Positions 35,881 through 47,482 of a DNA stretch of 64,000 nucleotides are shown one piece after another. The position numbers were made by a program, and so were the translations under genes. Source of the stretch: Casuarina equisetifolia (lineage: Eukaryota; Streptophyta; Magnoliopsida; Fagales; Casuarinaceae); assembly GCA_028551475.1 (NCBI GenBank), contig CM052362.1, forward strand, positions 2,860,166 through 2,924,165, written 5' to 3'. Within the stretch, counting starts at the first letter, position 1, and each line of letters opens with the position of its first letter. Under the pieces are notes generated by a model that saw nothing but the letters and a program-made list of their open reading frames with translations, had not been told where the DNA came from and ran no database searches.

Positions 35881-38800
35881 CTCTACATTTAGGTTGTTTC
35901 CTTCTTTTTGTGCTTCCCTTCTATGCTTCTACATTATTTATCTGCTGGTAACATTGCTGGGTATCACCTCTTTTCCCGAACTTTCTTGTTGTAGGGGTTC
36001 TGTATCCAATCCAGCACGAAACTCATGGTAGATTGCTGGCATCCTTATTCAAGATTCTCATGCTAATGGTATCGTCCACACCATATGAATCTTCTTCTCT
36101 TAGTGATCTCTTGTTTTACTCTACTTGATACACTGTTTGGCTATTGCCTTTTGCCTCTCATGTTGTCCTTTTAGTGGGTAACTAATTTGAAAAATCTGTC
36201 CTTTTTACTTGTGAGAATTCAGTTCCAAAATGTGATATGTGGTTCAAGTTGTCTGATACGCAAATAGCTATTTAGCATTAACTTCTTAGTGGAATTTTGT
36301 GAAATAAGGTGATAAATTAAGCATATAGTTATACAGTACATCGAGTGACTTATGCGGAAACCTACTAGATCTCTCTAATAAAGTGTCCTCAGGGAGTTAC
36401 TGGGTTCATGAACTTAAACATATTTGCTGACCTTTCAGATTGGGATAACCTTGTGCAAATCGGGTGTGTATCTAGATGATCCCTGTCCTCTAACCTTAAA
36501 TTAGACAACAATGTATGTATACACACCTATAGTATTCAAACCTGTCATATATGGTATATGATATATTGCAAATGCTTTTTACTGATAAAAATCTTACTCA
36601 ACATAACACAAAGCAAGATGCCTTTAAGAATGATGTTTCATCGTAGCAGGATTTTATAATCTGGTAATTTGAGATATAGTTTATGGAAGTATTAGAACAT
36701 TCTAATAGTGGTTGATCATACCATAATGGGTCTAGTGACAAAATTCAGCATATGTATTAATTCCTTTTTGTTGGAATGAGCACTGGTAAGTGCTCTTAAC
36801 GTGTCGTTGTTGGGCAGTAGGCTTATTTTGCATTTCTAGATGCATTTAGACTTTGATGCACAACGTTCCAGGCTTTTGGTATCACACTTCACCTGCTTTT
36901 TCTCTTAATAAAATGTGTCTAGTCTTAAAACTGTTGTTTGTATTTGTTTTTTACAACAGATATTCAAGAATGCCTGGAGATTTGTTGCCAACAGTTATTA
37001 TAACTCTACAAACAAGGATTGAGGAAGGGTTTTCATTCAGAAATGAACAGAGTGGTCTTCTGGTTAGTCTTCTGATTGTTCTGTTGAAATATATCCAAGT
37101 CGTTCTCTCCCTTAGTCTTTCAGCAATGTCTTATCGATTCTCTACTTCCGTCAATAGGCTGGTGCTGTTAGTTGTTTGACGGCAGCTTTATCTACTTCAC
37201 CCTCTATGCATGTCAAAGAAATGTTTCTCAAAGAAACATTGAGATATTAAGAGATATTTAGGAATGGAGAATCTAGACATTATTACCTAGAAGCAATACT
37301 AGTCCAACACGATAAGTAGCTAATCCTGTGTAATTCAAGCATGGAGAGATTTTATTCTCTATTTTGTTGGTACTCTACCACTTTATCAACTTTGATATGC
37401 TTTATGATATTCTGCTGCATTCATCTTTGCAGTGTGCCTCATTCCCTTCACCAAGCTTTTTGAAATTTAACTTTTAGAAACCTGGTAGCCAAGCAATCAT
37501 TTGGCTCATTTCGTAGGGCTGTCCAGCTCATGACCTTGCTTTCCGTGTTTCATCCTTCAGAGCGCTCCCCTTCGCCCCCCCCTCCTCTCTTCTCTGTCCA
37601 TTTCTCTGTCGTGCAAATCCCCTGCTGATTCCTGTAGATTTAAGTGAAGTTTGAGGAATTGTCATGCAGAATGATCAGTGCTGCTTCTATGTCCAAAAAA
37701 ATGCCAAAACAAATGTGACATAATGTTTCTGGTGTGGAAATTTGTAAAACATATTGAATATTATGTGTGTTTTGATATAACTGTGTTTTTTTTTTCTAGA
37801 CTCTTTGAGTATCCTGTCACGTCCATGTAGAACTAGTAATATATTTGATGAAATGGATCGTGGCCCCTTAACTAACTATTTGTTCCTCCCCTTATGATTC
37901 TTGAACATGAGATTGTTTCTAATAGAAACAAGTTCCTTTCAATATACACCAACTGATCTCAGTGAAATTCTCCATCATCTTGAACGATGGCTTTGCTCCC
38001 AAAATATAATCCATTGATTGTTTTCTCTCTTTGGATTTCTTCTTTAACTTCTACTCGCTGGTGGATCATCATCCAACTTACCTATCTGCATGCACGTATT
38101 TCCAAAGAGGTTTCATTATTTTTTTGTACTACTTCCTTTCTAAAGGGAGATCCCGGCAGGTTCCCTCAACTGAAATTTCGGACAGTAGGAGTGTTTCGTA
38201 CGCACTGCAAAATTAGTGGATCATGTACTTCTGTTTCCTTTTCCTCAATCATCTCTAATCAGCATCATGCTCTTAGGTTTCATCTGGTTCATCCTTCATG
38301 TTAATTCATGGCCATTGACTTGAGAGACGGCTGGGCTTTGATTTTGCACTATCTGAATAACCCTGGCCTTGTTCTGCAATTCTTTGTACCTTATAGTACA
38401 TTCTCACATGAACTCCATGATTCAAGCTGTAATTGGTTATTAGCATATCTGAATTCATTGTTTTCAGGCCCTTTAGCGTTTGGATTTTATTAAAACAACA
38501 ATCAGTCAAAATTCATATGCTTTGAGACAATTTTCTCGAGAATTAAATGCACTCTTTACCAAGATCAAGATTCTCAATCTCTTAATTTTTCATAATAAAT
38601 GCAATCCAATGCTCCTTCAACTTTATCAGTTCATCAGGGCTTAGCTAATGAATTACCAGGTTAAACGAATGAGAGTGTCAGCATTTCTGCGTTACTTTTT
38701 TCATTTTTGGTTTTTTGGTGGGAATCAGTTGCTTCCCTGTGATACTGAGAGAGGTTCCTTTCAAATTCAACGTGCAACCTTATATAACATATGATACCAA

Positions 38801-41800
38801 CAACTATGATTCATTTTCAGAGCATAACTGTGAAACTTGCTTATGGATGTAGTTACTACTAGCCTGAAATAAATTATTACAATTACCTTTGACTGTACAG
38901 ACATTGTTGATAGTGAATTTGAACATCTGAATGAACTAGAATACGAGGCTTACTACTTTTATTCATATATATCATCCACTATGCCTTTTAAGTTAAGAAC
39001 TTACCCACTGAGAATTTATATTGAAACCTTACAACTTAACCAGAAGAGTCTGTCAAACAGTCGTTGATGGCCTTTATCAAACTTCTTTCTTATTTCATTC
39101 CTGACTATTACTTTTAGTTTGTCTTATGTTATCAAATGAAAAACTTGTAAGTATAGATTACTCCTTGTTTCCACTATTGTTTTTTACGTGAATTCTTATT
39201 TGCATAATCATTAATTTTAGAAATTTCATTTATTCCTTTGATACCTTCTGTATTGACTACATTCATTTTCATTCTATGCCTTTTTCCAAGCTTCCTTGAG
39301 GCAGAAAAGAAGTCCGGTGTACTTCTAACACTGTTGCAATATGCTGAACAACTAAACAGCCCAAATGTATGCTTTGAGGCTCTCCAGGTAATTCTTTAAG
39401 AAAGCTACTATTGTTTCATTTTTGCTGGATAGCTTCTAACGATTACAATTACATATAGGGTTACCAATTCCTTTCTGGCCGTCCTCTGTTCTTTTCATTT
39501 TCTCCTTATTGCTTGTAGGCGCTTAAAGCTGTGTCACACAATTACCCAAATGTTATGTGTTCGTGTTGGGGACGAGTTTCTGCCATTGTTTATGGCTTCT
39601 TAACTATACCAACTCCTGAAGTTTACGCAAGGCCATGCAAGGGACACACTGGAGAAACCGTTGGATTTACTGGGGAAAAAGTTATTACAGCGGCAGTCAA
39701 GGTACAATGCTTCACTATGTCTGGTTCTCCCTCTTCCCACCAGGTCCAGTGCCGCAGCCTGCCCCCTGGCCCCCGCCTCCTTCGTTTGTCCTCCAATGCC
39801 ACACCCGGTATGGATTGAAAAAAAGACAAAAGAAAAAAATAAATCCTTATTTGTTGGTTTGTGGTGAAGTTTGTTTGTCTCGAAAAGGAAAAAGAGCAGA
39901 TTCAACTCATTTAGATTTAAAGATTCTCAAATCAAGCTACACTCTCAAATCAAGCATGTCCTTCAATGATGTGCATGGATATTACAATATGGTTTCTTTT
40001 TTGGTTCACTTCGCAAACACTAGCTTTCAGTGATCTCTTCATTAGGAGATTTACACATATGTAAGATCTAGGCAATTTCTCTACCTCCTTCTTTGGTTCA
40101 TTTTTTTTTTTTTTTTTTTTTCCAGTGTTGTATGGGGAGTCTATATCTTCTGAATCTAATTGACCATTACAATTCTGTTCAAGGGGCTTTGATGTAAGAA
40201 TCTATGTTGAATGCAAACTACTAGGTAGTTTAAGGTTTTAGAGGGATCAGGGATATAGAATAGAACCTCAAGTTACTTTTTTTCTCATGAGCATGCCTTT
40301 TTGTTGTTCTTTTTACTCTGATCATTCTGTTATAGTTTTCTATTTGAAATTTTCAGCTTCTTGATGAATGCCTTCGTGCATTGTCCAGATTTAAGGGAAC
40401 TGAGGATCTTTTTGACGATAAAGTTATCCCATTTACTTCTGACTGCATAAAGATTAAGAAAGTTTCATCAGCCCCGTCTTATGAACTAGATGGCACGAGC
40501 TAGCCAGAAGTGAAGCCAATGCTTGCCAGTCAGGAATTGACCAGTGGCATGAGGCAATTGAGAGGCATATGCCTCTAATTTTATGACATACTTCTGCAAT
40601 GGTTGGTTAGCCTTTCTCTCTTCATTCTCTCTGAACAAGTTTCATGAACATATTTGGCTTTGCTGGGCTTCTCATCTTATACTATCATGTAATAGGCATT
40701 GTCTGAAACAATCTTGTCGTAATTAACATACATGTATATGTAAATACATATGTATCTTAAGGGGGGATCTTCCTTGTAACTAAGAGATGAGCAGACGATA
40801 GCTGAGGACATTCTTGTTAATAAAGCAGTGAACTCAGAAATGTTACTGCGCTGAGATGCCCACCAGATTCTTGGTATTTATGTTGGGATCACATACATTT
40901 ATCGAGCCATACACATGTATACATAAAGGTTTAAAGAAACACCTCAAATAGGTCCAAGTATGACACGGCTACTGAATATTTTCTGGAATGGCTAGTTAGC
41001 GCTGATACTGCCCTCCATTGAGAGGTTGGAAAAAAAGCATGTATTTTAACCTGCTTAATAATAAGGACTGCAGGTTATTTGGTCAGTGTTTGTTAGCTAA
41101 CATCATAATTTAAGCTCTGAAGGAACAAGCCTAATGACTTGTATTTAGGTTATTTATTTTTGGTTTATCAAAGTGAAAGTCAATATGGAACCTTTTTTAG
41201 TTTGTGGTTAACTTCTTTATCTTACATCAATACTGTAGAGGAGAAATTACAAGTTGGTAATAAAGTTGGGTACTTCCGCAATTTTTGGCCTTTCATGGTT
41301 GTAGCTTCTTGGCCATATATCTTTTTGAAAAGCAGGATTATGAGGCATATTATAATGCTTAGGAGAATCCAGCCGCTAAACTGTTTTCATGGTTTTGATG
41401 CATGGCCAAAGGTAGCCGATCTGAGTTTTTACCAAGAATCACTTAAAATCTCTCCAATATTATGCTAATTCTTCTTTTTCTTGTTTGTCATTTTATTAAC
41501 TATTCCCTTCCTTCTTTCTTAGTTCTCCCCTTCTCAAACAAGAATTATGTTTTCTTTTAATCATTTGTTGGAAAAAGGATCAGAGCCCCTGTGAAGCCGC
41601 AGCTACCATAAGATAGTGGAATTTTCTGAGAATGCTGAAATGTTTCTGGACCAGATTAACGAGTTTTATTGTTGTCCAAGAAGTACTAGACATTGAGACT
41701 GGTTTCTATTTAAACACACATACACGTGTATCTAAGTTGTTTTTTTTTTTTCATGGAAGGTGAGAGCTGCTTCATTCACATGTTTTGCGGGTATAACTTC

Positions 41801-42342
41801 GTCTGTGTTCTTTCTTGTAAAGGAGAAACAAGACTTTATCCTTTCTTCATTAGTAAGTCCCATTGCAACATGTTATTGTATCTTTGTTTGGTTTTTGTGT
41901 TATGATGGATGGAACGGATGTCTTTTCTAATTAGATTGTGGATTCACTTGCAAAATTGTAGATTAATGCTTCCATACACGATGAGGTGCCTTCAGTTAGG
42001 TCTGCTGCTTGTCGAGCTATTGGTGTCATCTCATGTTTTCCTAAAGTTTCTCAAAGGTGCTGATGAAATATTGTGGTATGGACTAGTAAAATTGTTGTGC
42101 TTTATTATCTACTGGTTTTTGTGCAAGAACCATGGCTGGAAACTTTACTAAAAGCTCAAACCATATAGTGCAGAGATCCTCGACAAGTTTATCCGTGCTG
42201 TTGAGATTAATACTCATGATCCCTTGGTCTCGGTATACATATATTTTTTTCAGTCTCGAATTTTAGATCACAGATTTAAAATTTTTTTACTAGAGAAAGT
42301 AACTCTAATTCTAATTTCTTTCAGGTAAGGATTACAGCCATG

Positions 42343-42494
42343 TTGGATTCTCTACTTAATCACAACTTCGATTAGCAAATTCTGGCCATGGTTCGAAGTT
42401 GCTGGGTAACTGGTGCTAGAAACAGAACCCAAATCTGACTGGAAAGGGTACTGTTCTGTTTTGAATGCTAAGCTACTCAATCTGTGTGGGATTG
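42343..42494 (+). repeat. Dispersed ~150-bp repeat, copy B
   Basis: It matches 4944-5096. It begins three bases after the last HEATR6-like codon, so it marks the breakpoint where the gene fragment ends. Confidence 0.6.
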
Positions 42495-42636
42495 AAAGTA
42501 GGAGTGTGTAGGCTATCTTTCCAAGCTCTACATGCACATAATGATGTATAAGAAGTTACTGTTCACATACCAGCCACAACGGTATTTCTCCTTCCACGAT
42601 CAACTCTCCATTCCATCTCTCCTGCCTCACACTTGT

Positions 42637-42669
42637 CTATGCAACATGATTCTGCTTGACCCTACTTTC
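42637..42669 (-). pseudogene. Rest of a small secreted-peptide frame, cut by the Copia insertion
   Basis: If the Copia element and one copy of its target duplication are removed, the minus-strand frame starting at 48350 continues into this segment for about nine codons and stops at TAG (42639-42637). See the entry at 48172-48350. Confidence 0.5.
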
Positions 42670-43358
42670 TGTTGGGTTGGTCCAGCCCATATTCAGGGAC
42701 TTATTATTGGGTCCAATTAGGGTAATGTGGCCCTAAGGTTTAAAAGAAAAAATATAGGGTTTTTTCTTTATGAGAAGAGGTGAGTGGCCGTCAAAAGAAA
42801 AAAGAGAGAGAGAAAAGAAAAGAGCAGAATTTCGCAGGAATTAGAGGCCCTGCGCAGCAGTTGATCAAACGTTTGATCAAGGACGATCCGTGGTCCGATT
42901 GAGCTGATTTTTTGTCAGCAGGTTCGGGATTGGGTGTTCTTTATTGTGAACCGTTGGATCGTCGTTTGGAGCTCTTGAAGTCAGCAGATTGTGGTCGAAA
43001 ATCTGGGTGATATTTCTCCAACTTTTCTTGGTTAAGTTGTTGTTTACAACTTGTTCTTCACTATTTATTGGTAATTCTATTATTGTTGAATCAGTAAATC
43101 TTTGTCCTGTTGCTATTGTTAAGGACTTGATTGGGTTGTATCCTAACGATTGATATAGTGGAGATTTGGGTGGACTCCGTGATCGGTCCCGTAGTTTTTT
43201 ATCCTTCACATTGGAGGAGTTTTTTCCACGTAGAAATTCTTTTGTGTTGACTGTGATTTGATTATTTTTACTTGTGATTCGAATACATCGTTGGTGTTTT
43301 AGTATTTCCTCATAGGTTCAATCAAAGTGGGAAACTTTATACGTCGTTTTTCCCATCA
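42670..43358 (+). repeat. 5' LTR of the plus-strand Copia element
   Basis: It contains the promoter by function; I cannot point to a certain TATA box. Its last bases cccatca are followed after three bases by the primer-binding site. Confidence 0.95.
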
Positions 43359-43433
43359 GAGTGGTATCAAAGCTTAGGTTGTGGTTGTTTTATCTTTGGA
43401 TTTGATTGAACGATAGAACTAAGCACTAACAGG

Positions 43434-46400
43434 ATGATTAGTTTGAATGGACGAAATTATCATGTTTGGAAGGGTAAGATGGAAGATTTGCTTTATGTGA
43501 AGTGTTGGCACTTACCGGTGTTTAGTGAAACTAGACCAGATAACATGAGTGAAGCCGATTGGACTCTTGAGCATAAAATTGTATGCGGGTTCATTCGACA
43601 ATTTGTAGATGAGAATGTTTTGAATCACATTAGTAAAGAAACACATGCTCGGACTCTATGGAACAAACTTGAATCTTTGTATGCTCGAAAGACTGGAAAT
43701 AATAAGATGTATTTGATGAAGCAACTTATTAGCTTGAAATACAAAGATGGGCAATCCATATCTGATCATTTGAATGAGTTTCAGGGAATGTTAGATCAAC
43801 TTTCAGGCATGAATATGAAGTTTGAAGATGAAGTACAAGGACTTTGGTTACTTGGTACTTTACCAGAATCTTGGGAAACATTTCGTATGTCAGTGAGTAA
43901 CTCTGCTCCCGATGGAATTGTCACTATGGATTTTGCCAAGACTAGTATTTTGAATGAAGAGATGAGAAGAAAGAGTCAGGGTTCTTTGTCTCATTCTGAA
44001 GCTTTGGTTGTTGAAAATAGGGGGAGAAGTCATAGTAGAGGTCCGAGAGGTTATAACAAAAGTCGAAGTAAGTCTAGATCATGGCATAAAAATGTAGAGT
44101 GCCATCATTGTGGCAAGATGGGTCATATAAAAAAAAATTGCTTTCAGCTGAAAAATGAAAAGAAAAATGGTAAAGGTAGAAATGAGAAGAAGAAAGTTAA
44201 TGAAAGTGAAGAGAAGAAGGACAACAATGATAATGATCGAGTTGCTGCAGCTACTAATGAACTTGTTATTATGTGCTATGATGATAATGTGAATTTTGCA
44301 AGCAATGAGACAAGTTGGGTAATTGATAGTGGTGCTTCTCTTCATATTACTTCCAAGAGGGAGTTCTTTACTTCTTATACTCCTGGAAACTTTGGCACAT
44401 TGAAGATGGGTAATGATTGCTTGGCTAAAGTTGCAGGTATGGGAGATGTATGCTTGGAGACTCGTAATGGATCTAAGTTGGTTCTCAAGAATGTTAGACA
44501 TGTACCAGAAATTCGCTTGAATTTGATTTCTACCGGACAACTTGATGATGAAGGTTTTTGCAATATCTTCAATAATGGACAATGGAAACTTACTAAGGGT
44601 TCATTAGTTATGGCTAGAGGCAAGAAAGAGTCTTCTTTGTATTTGTTTCAGGCCAAGATTTCCAAGAACACTTGTAATGTAGTGGAAGATGGAAATGCAA
44701 GTGCTTTATGGCATAAAAGATTAAGTCACATGAGTGAGAAGGGCATGAATGTGTTGGCAAAGAAGAACTTGTTATCTGGGATTAAGAGTGCAAAACTTGA
44801 GAAGTGTGCACATTGTTTAGCTGGAAAACAGAAAAGAGTTTCATTCTATAGTCACCCTCCTTCAAGAAAATCAGATTTCTTGGAGTTAGTACACTCAGAT
44901 GTTTGTGGCCCAGTCAACCCGAGGATGCTTGGTGGAGCATCCTACTTTGTGACCTTTATTGATGACTACTCAAGAAAGGTTTGGGTTTATGTTTTGATGT
45001 CAAAAGATCAAGTACTAGATGTATTTAAGCAGTTTCAAGTTTCAGTAGAGCGGCAAACTGGAAAGAAGTTGAAATGCATTCGATCAGACAATGGTGGTGA
45101 GTACATTGGACCATTTGATGAGTATTGTAGGCAACATGGTATTCGACATCAGAAGACACCTCCAAAAACACCTCAATTGAATGGTATAGCGGAAAGAATG
45201 AACAGGACATTGGTTGAGAGAGTTAGGTGCATGATTTCAAATGCTAACCTGCCAAAGACATTTTGGGGTGAGGCATTACTTACAGCAGCTTATGTTATCA
45301 ATCTATCTCCAACTGTTGCTTTAGATGGTGATGTGCCAGATAGAGTTTGGTTTGGCAAAGATGTTTCCTATAACTATCTAAGAGTATTTGGTTGCAAAGC
45401 ATTTGTTCATATTCCAAAAGATGAGAGGTCTAAGTTAGATGTCAAGACACGAGAATGTATATTTCTTGGTTATGGTTCTGATGAATTTGGCTACAGGTGT
45501 TATGATCCAGCTGTGAAGAAAATTGTGAGGAGTCGTGATGTTGTATTTTTTGAGAATCAAAATATGACAAATATTGGCCAAAGTGAGAAGAATATGTCAC
45601 AAGGCTCTAAGATTGGTATTGATATTGATCTAATTCCTTCAAATGATTTACAGCAACAGTTGCCAGAACAAGTTGAAAGTGATATTCAGCATGATGTTCA
45701 GGATCAGGTTCAGAATGACCAACAGGGTGCAGATAATAGTGATACTCAGACAGATAATGTTGTTGATGTTCAGCAGAATCCATCTTCAATTCCACCATTG
45801 AGGAGGTCTACTAGAGGTCGCCATCCATCCTCTAGATACTCTACTGAGGAGTATGTATTGTTGACTGATGCAGGTGAGCCTGAGAGCTTTGAAGAAGCAG
45901 CAGAGGATGTGGATAAGAAAAAATGGGTTGATGCAATGCAAGATGAGTTGAAATCTTTGCATGATAATCAAACATTTGAGTTGGTGACATTGCCTAAAGG
46001 CAAGAAAGCTTTGAAGAATCGTTGGATTTATAGATTGAAGCATGATGAAAATTCTTCACAACCCCGATACAAAGCCAGACTAGTTGTTAAAGGTTTCAAT
46101 CAGAAAAAGGGAATTGATTATGATGAGATTTTCTCACCTGTTGTGAAAATGTCCTCAATTCGAGTGGTTTTGGGATTGGCTGCCAGTCTTGATCTTGAAA
46201 TTGAGCAAATGGATATAAAGACTGCTTTTCTTCATGGTGACCTAAATGAAGAAATTTATATGGAGCAACCAGAGGGTTTTAAAGAAAAAGGTAAAGAGAA
46301 CTATGTTTGCAAGCTAAAGAAAAGTTTATATGGCTTAAAACAGGCACCGAGACAATGGTATCAAAAATTTGAGTCTTTTATGGGGGAGCAAGCCTATAAG

Positions 46401-47435
46401 AAGACAAATTCTGATCATTGTGTATTTGTGCAGAAGTTCTCAGATGATGATTTTATCATTCTACTACTTTATGTAGATGACATGCTTATAGTTGGTAAGA
46501 ATGCTGCAAGAATTGAAAAGTTGAAGCAGGAGTTAAGTAAGTCATTCTCAATGAAAGACTTAGGGTCACTGAAGCAAATTCTTGGTATGAGAGTTAGTCG
46601 TGACAGAAAAGCCAAGAAGTTGTGGTTGTCTCAAGAGGAGTACATTAAGAAAGTGCTTCAGAGGTTTTGTATGGATAAAGATAAAGTGGTGAGCACGCCT
46701 CTTGCTACACACTTTAAGCTTAGTAAGAAACAATGTCCTACAGATGAGGAAGACAGAAAAGATATGGAAAGAGTTCCTTATGCTTCGGCTGTTGGTTATT
46801 TAATGTATGCAATGATTTGTACAAGGCCAGATATAGCTCATGCAGTTGGAGTAGTTAGCAGATTTACTTCTAATCTTGGAAGAGAACATTGGAATGCAGT
46901 GAAGTGGATTCTAAGGTATCTTCGAGGCACTTCTAGTTTGAAACTTTCATTTGGGAGTGATAAGCCTATTCTTGTGGGATATACAGATTTTGACATAGCA
47001 GGAGATATTGATAATAGAAGATCTACTTCAGGCTACTTGATTAAATTTTCAGGGGGAGCTGTGGCATGGCAATCAAGATTACAAAAATGTATTGCTCTAT
47101 CTACAACAGAAGCAGAATTTATTGCAGCAACGGAAACATGTAAAGAGTTGCTTTGGATGAAGGAATTCATAAAAGAACTTGGTTTCGTGCAAGAAAAGTA
47201 TGTGTTATTTTGTGATAGTCAAAGTGCTATACGTCTTGCTAAGAACTATACTTTTCATCAAAGGTTAAAACATATTGATGTAAGATATCATTGGATACGA
47301 GATATAATGGAAACCAAAGAGGTTGCACTTGAAAAGGTACATACTGAGGATAATGGTTCTGATATGATGACAAAGGCTCTATGGCGAGAAAAGTTTGAGT
47401 TTTGTCGGCATGAGGCCGATTTGGATTGTGCTTGA
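43434..47435 (+). CDS. Copia gag-pol polyprotein, intact
   Basis: 1,333 codons from the first ATG after the primer-binding site. The gag domain opens MISLNGRNYHVWKGKMEDLL (UBN2-type) and is followed by a CCHC zinc knuckle CHHCGKMGHIKKNC (residues 223-236). Protease active site is DSGAS (D298). Pre-integrase is LWHKRLSHMSEKGM.. The integrase has D489 in HSDVCGP, D552 in RSDNGGEY and E in LNGIAERMNRT. Reverse transcriptase has KARLVVKGFNQKKGIDYDEIF and YVDD (1013-1016). RNase H has D1185 in GYTDFDIAGD, STTEAEF, and CDSQSAIRLAKN. The domain order and motifs resemble TNT1-94-type elements. It would make the coat, protease, integrase and reverse transcriptase for retrotransposition. The F in TDFD, where A or S is usual, is a small oddity. 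No stops or slips were seen. Confidence 0.96.
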   Translation: MISLNGRNYHVWKGKMEDLLYVKCWHLPVFSETRPDNMSEADWTLEHKIVCGFIRQFVDENVLNHISKETHARTLWNKLESLYARKTGNNKMYLMKQLISLKYKDGQSISDHLNEFQGMLDQLSGMNMKFEDEVQGLWLLGTLPESWETFRMSVSNSAPDGIVTMDFAKTSILNEEMRRKSQGSLSHSEALVVENRGRSHSRGPRGYNKSRSKSRSWHKNVECHHCGKMGHIKKNCFQLKNEKKNGKGRNEKKKVNESEEKKDNNDNDRVAAATNELVIMCYDDNVNFASNETSWVIDSGASLHITSKREFFTSYTPGNFGTLKMGNDCLAKVAGMGDVCLETRNGSKLVLKNVRHVPEIRLNLISTGQLDDEGFCNIFNNGQWKLTKGSLVMARGKKESSLYLFQAKISKNTCNVVEDGNASALWHKRLSHMSEKGMNVLAKKNLLSGIKSAKLEKCAHCLAGKQKRVSFYSHPPSRKSDFLELVHSDVCGPVNPRMLGGASYFVTFIDDYSRKVWVYVLMSKDQVLDVFKQFQVSVERQTGKKLKCIRSDNGGEYIGPFDEYCRQHGIRHQKTPPKTPQLNGIAERMNRTLVERVRCMISNANLPKTFWGEALLTAAYVINLSPTVALDGDVPDRVWFGKDVSYNYLRVFGCKAFVHIPKDERSKLDVKTRECIFLGYGSDEFGYRCYDPAVKKIVRSRDVVFFENQNMTNIGQSEKNMSQGSKIGIDIDLIPSNDLQQQLPEQVESDIQHDVQDQVQNDQQGADNSDTQTDNVVDVQQNPSSIPPLRRSTRGRHPSSRYSTEEYVLLTDAGEPESFEEAAEDVDKKKWVDAMQDELKSLHDNQTFELVTLPKGKKALKNRWIYRLKHDENSSQPRYKARLVVKGFNQKKGIDYDEIFSPVVKMSSIRVVLGLAASLDLEIEQMDIKTAFLHGDLNEEIYMEQPEGFKEKGKENYVCKLKKSLYGLKQAPRQWYQKFESFMGEQAYKKTNSDHCVFVQKFSDDDFIILLLYVDDMLIVGKNAARIEKLKQELSKSFSMKDLGSLKQILGMRVSRDRKAKKLWLSQEEYIKKVLQRFCMDKDKVVSTPLATHFKLSKKQCPTDEEDRKDMERVPYASAVGYLMYAMICTRPDIAHAVGVVSRFTSNLGREHWNAVKWILRYLRGTSSLKLSFGSDKPILVGYTDFDIAGDIDNRRSTSGYLIKFSGGAVAWQSRLQKCIALSTTEAEFIAATETCKELLWMKEFIKELGFVQEKYVLFCDSQSAIRLAKNYTFHQRLKHIDVRYHWIRDIMETKEVALEKVHTEDNGSDMMTKALWREKFEFCRHEADLDCA

Positions 47436-47482
47436 GAAATGAACATATGGAATCTCCCTCATTTGGGCTGGATGGGGAGAAT

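Larger units (their letters stand above)
29810..42339 (+). pseudogene. HEATR6-like HEAT-repeat gene fragment, decayed
   Basis: Splice-bounded exons in order: 29810-29889 (NLCQADSKSFTTQ, stop), 30118-30271 (ASALAIAAMLDGRSSIFLQ.., GQILMQLHTG), 35995-36080 (YPIQHETHGRLLASLFKIL), 36960-37062 (SRMPGDLLPTVIITLQTRI), 37158-37240, 39291-39387 (LEAEKKSGVLLTLLQYAEQL), 39519-39701 (GFTGEKVITAAVK), 40357-40601 (LLDECLRALSRFKGTEDL), 41760-41852, 41962-42056 (DEVPSVRSAACRAIGVISC), 42169-42232 and 42325-42339. I recognise this order as the plant HEAT repeat-containing protein 6 family from memory; the molecular role is poorly defined. In-frame TGA at 29849 (where W is expected), TAG at 40501, a frameshift, and TGA near 40582 show decay. 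The 5' exons and everything after VRITA are missing. A Copia element occupies one intron. Confidence 0.8.

Noticed and set aside
36080..36959. AT-AC (U12) intron in the HEATR6-like fragment
   Set aside because: The donor atatgaat does not fit the U12 ATATCCTT consensus, and the acceptor side is a normal AG; a mutated GT donor is simpler.
39702..40033. Frame of 132 codons near the HEATR6-like exon 39519-39701
   Set aside because: It lies mostly in the intron after a good GT donor (AAG|GTACAA) and has no homology to the family.
43434..47435. Minus-strand frames opposite the intact Copia gag-pol
   Set aside because: They are shadows of a 1,333-codon frame with full catalytic motifs.
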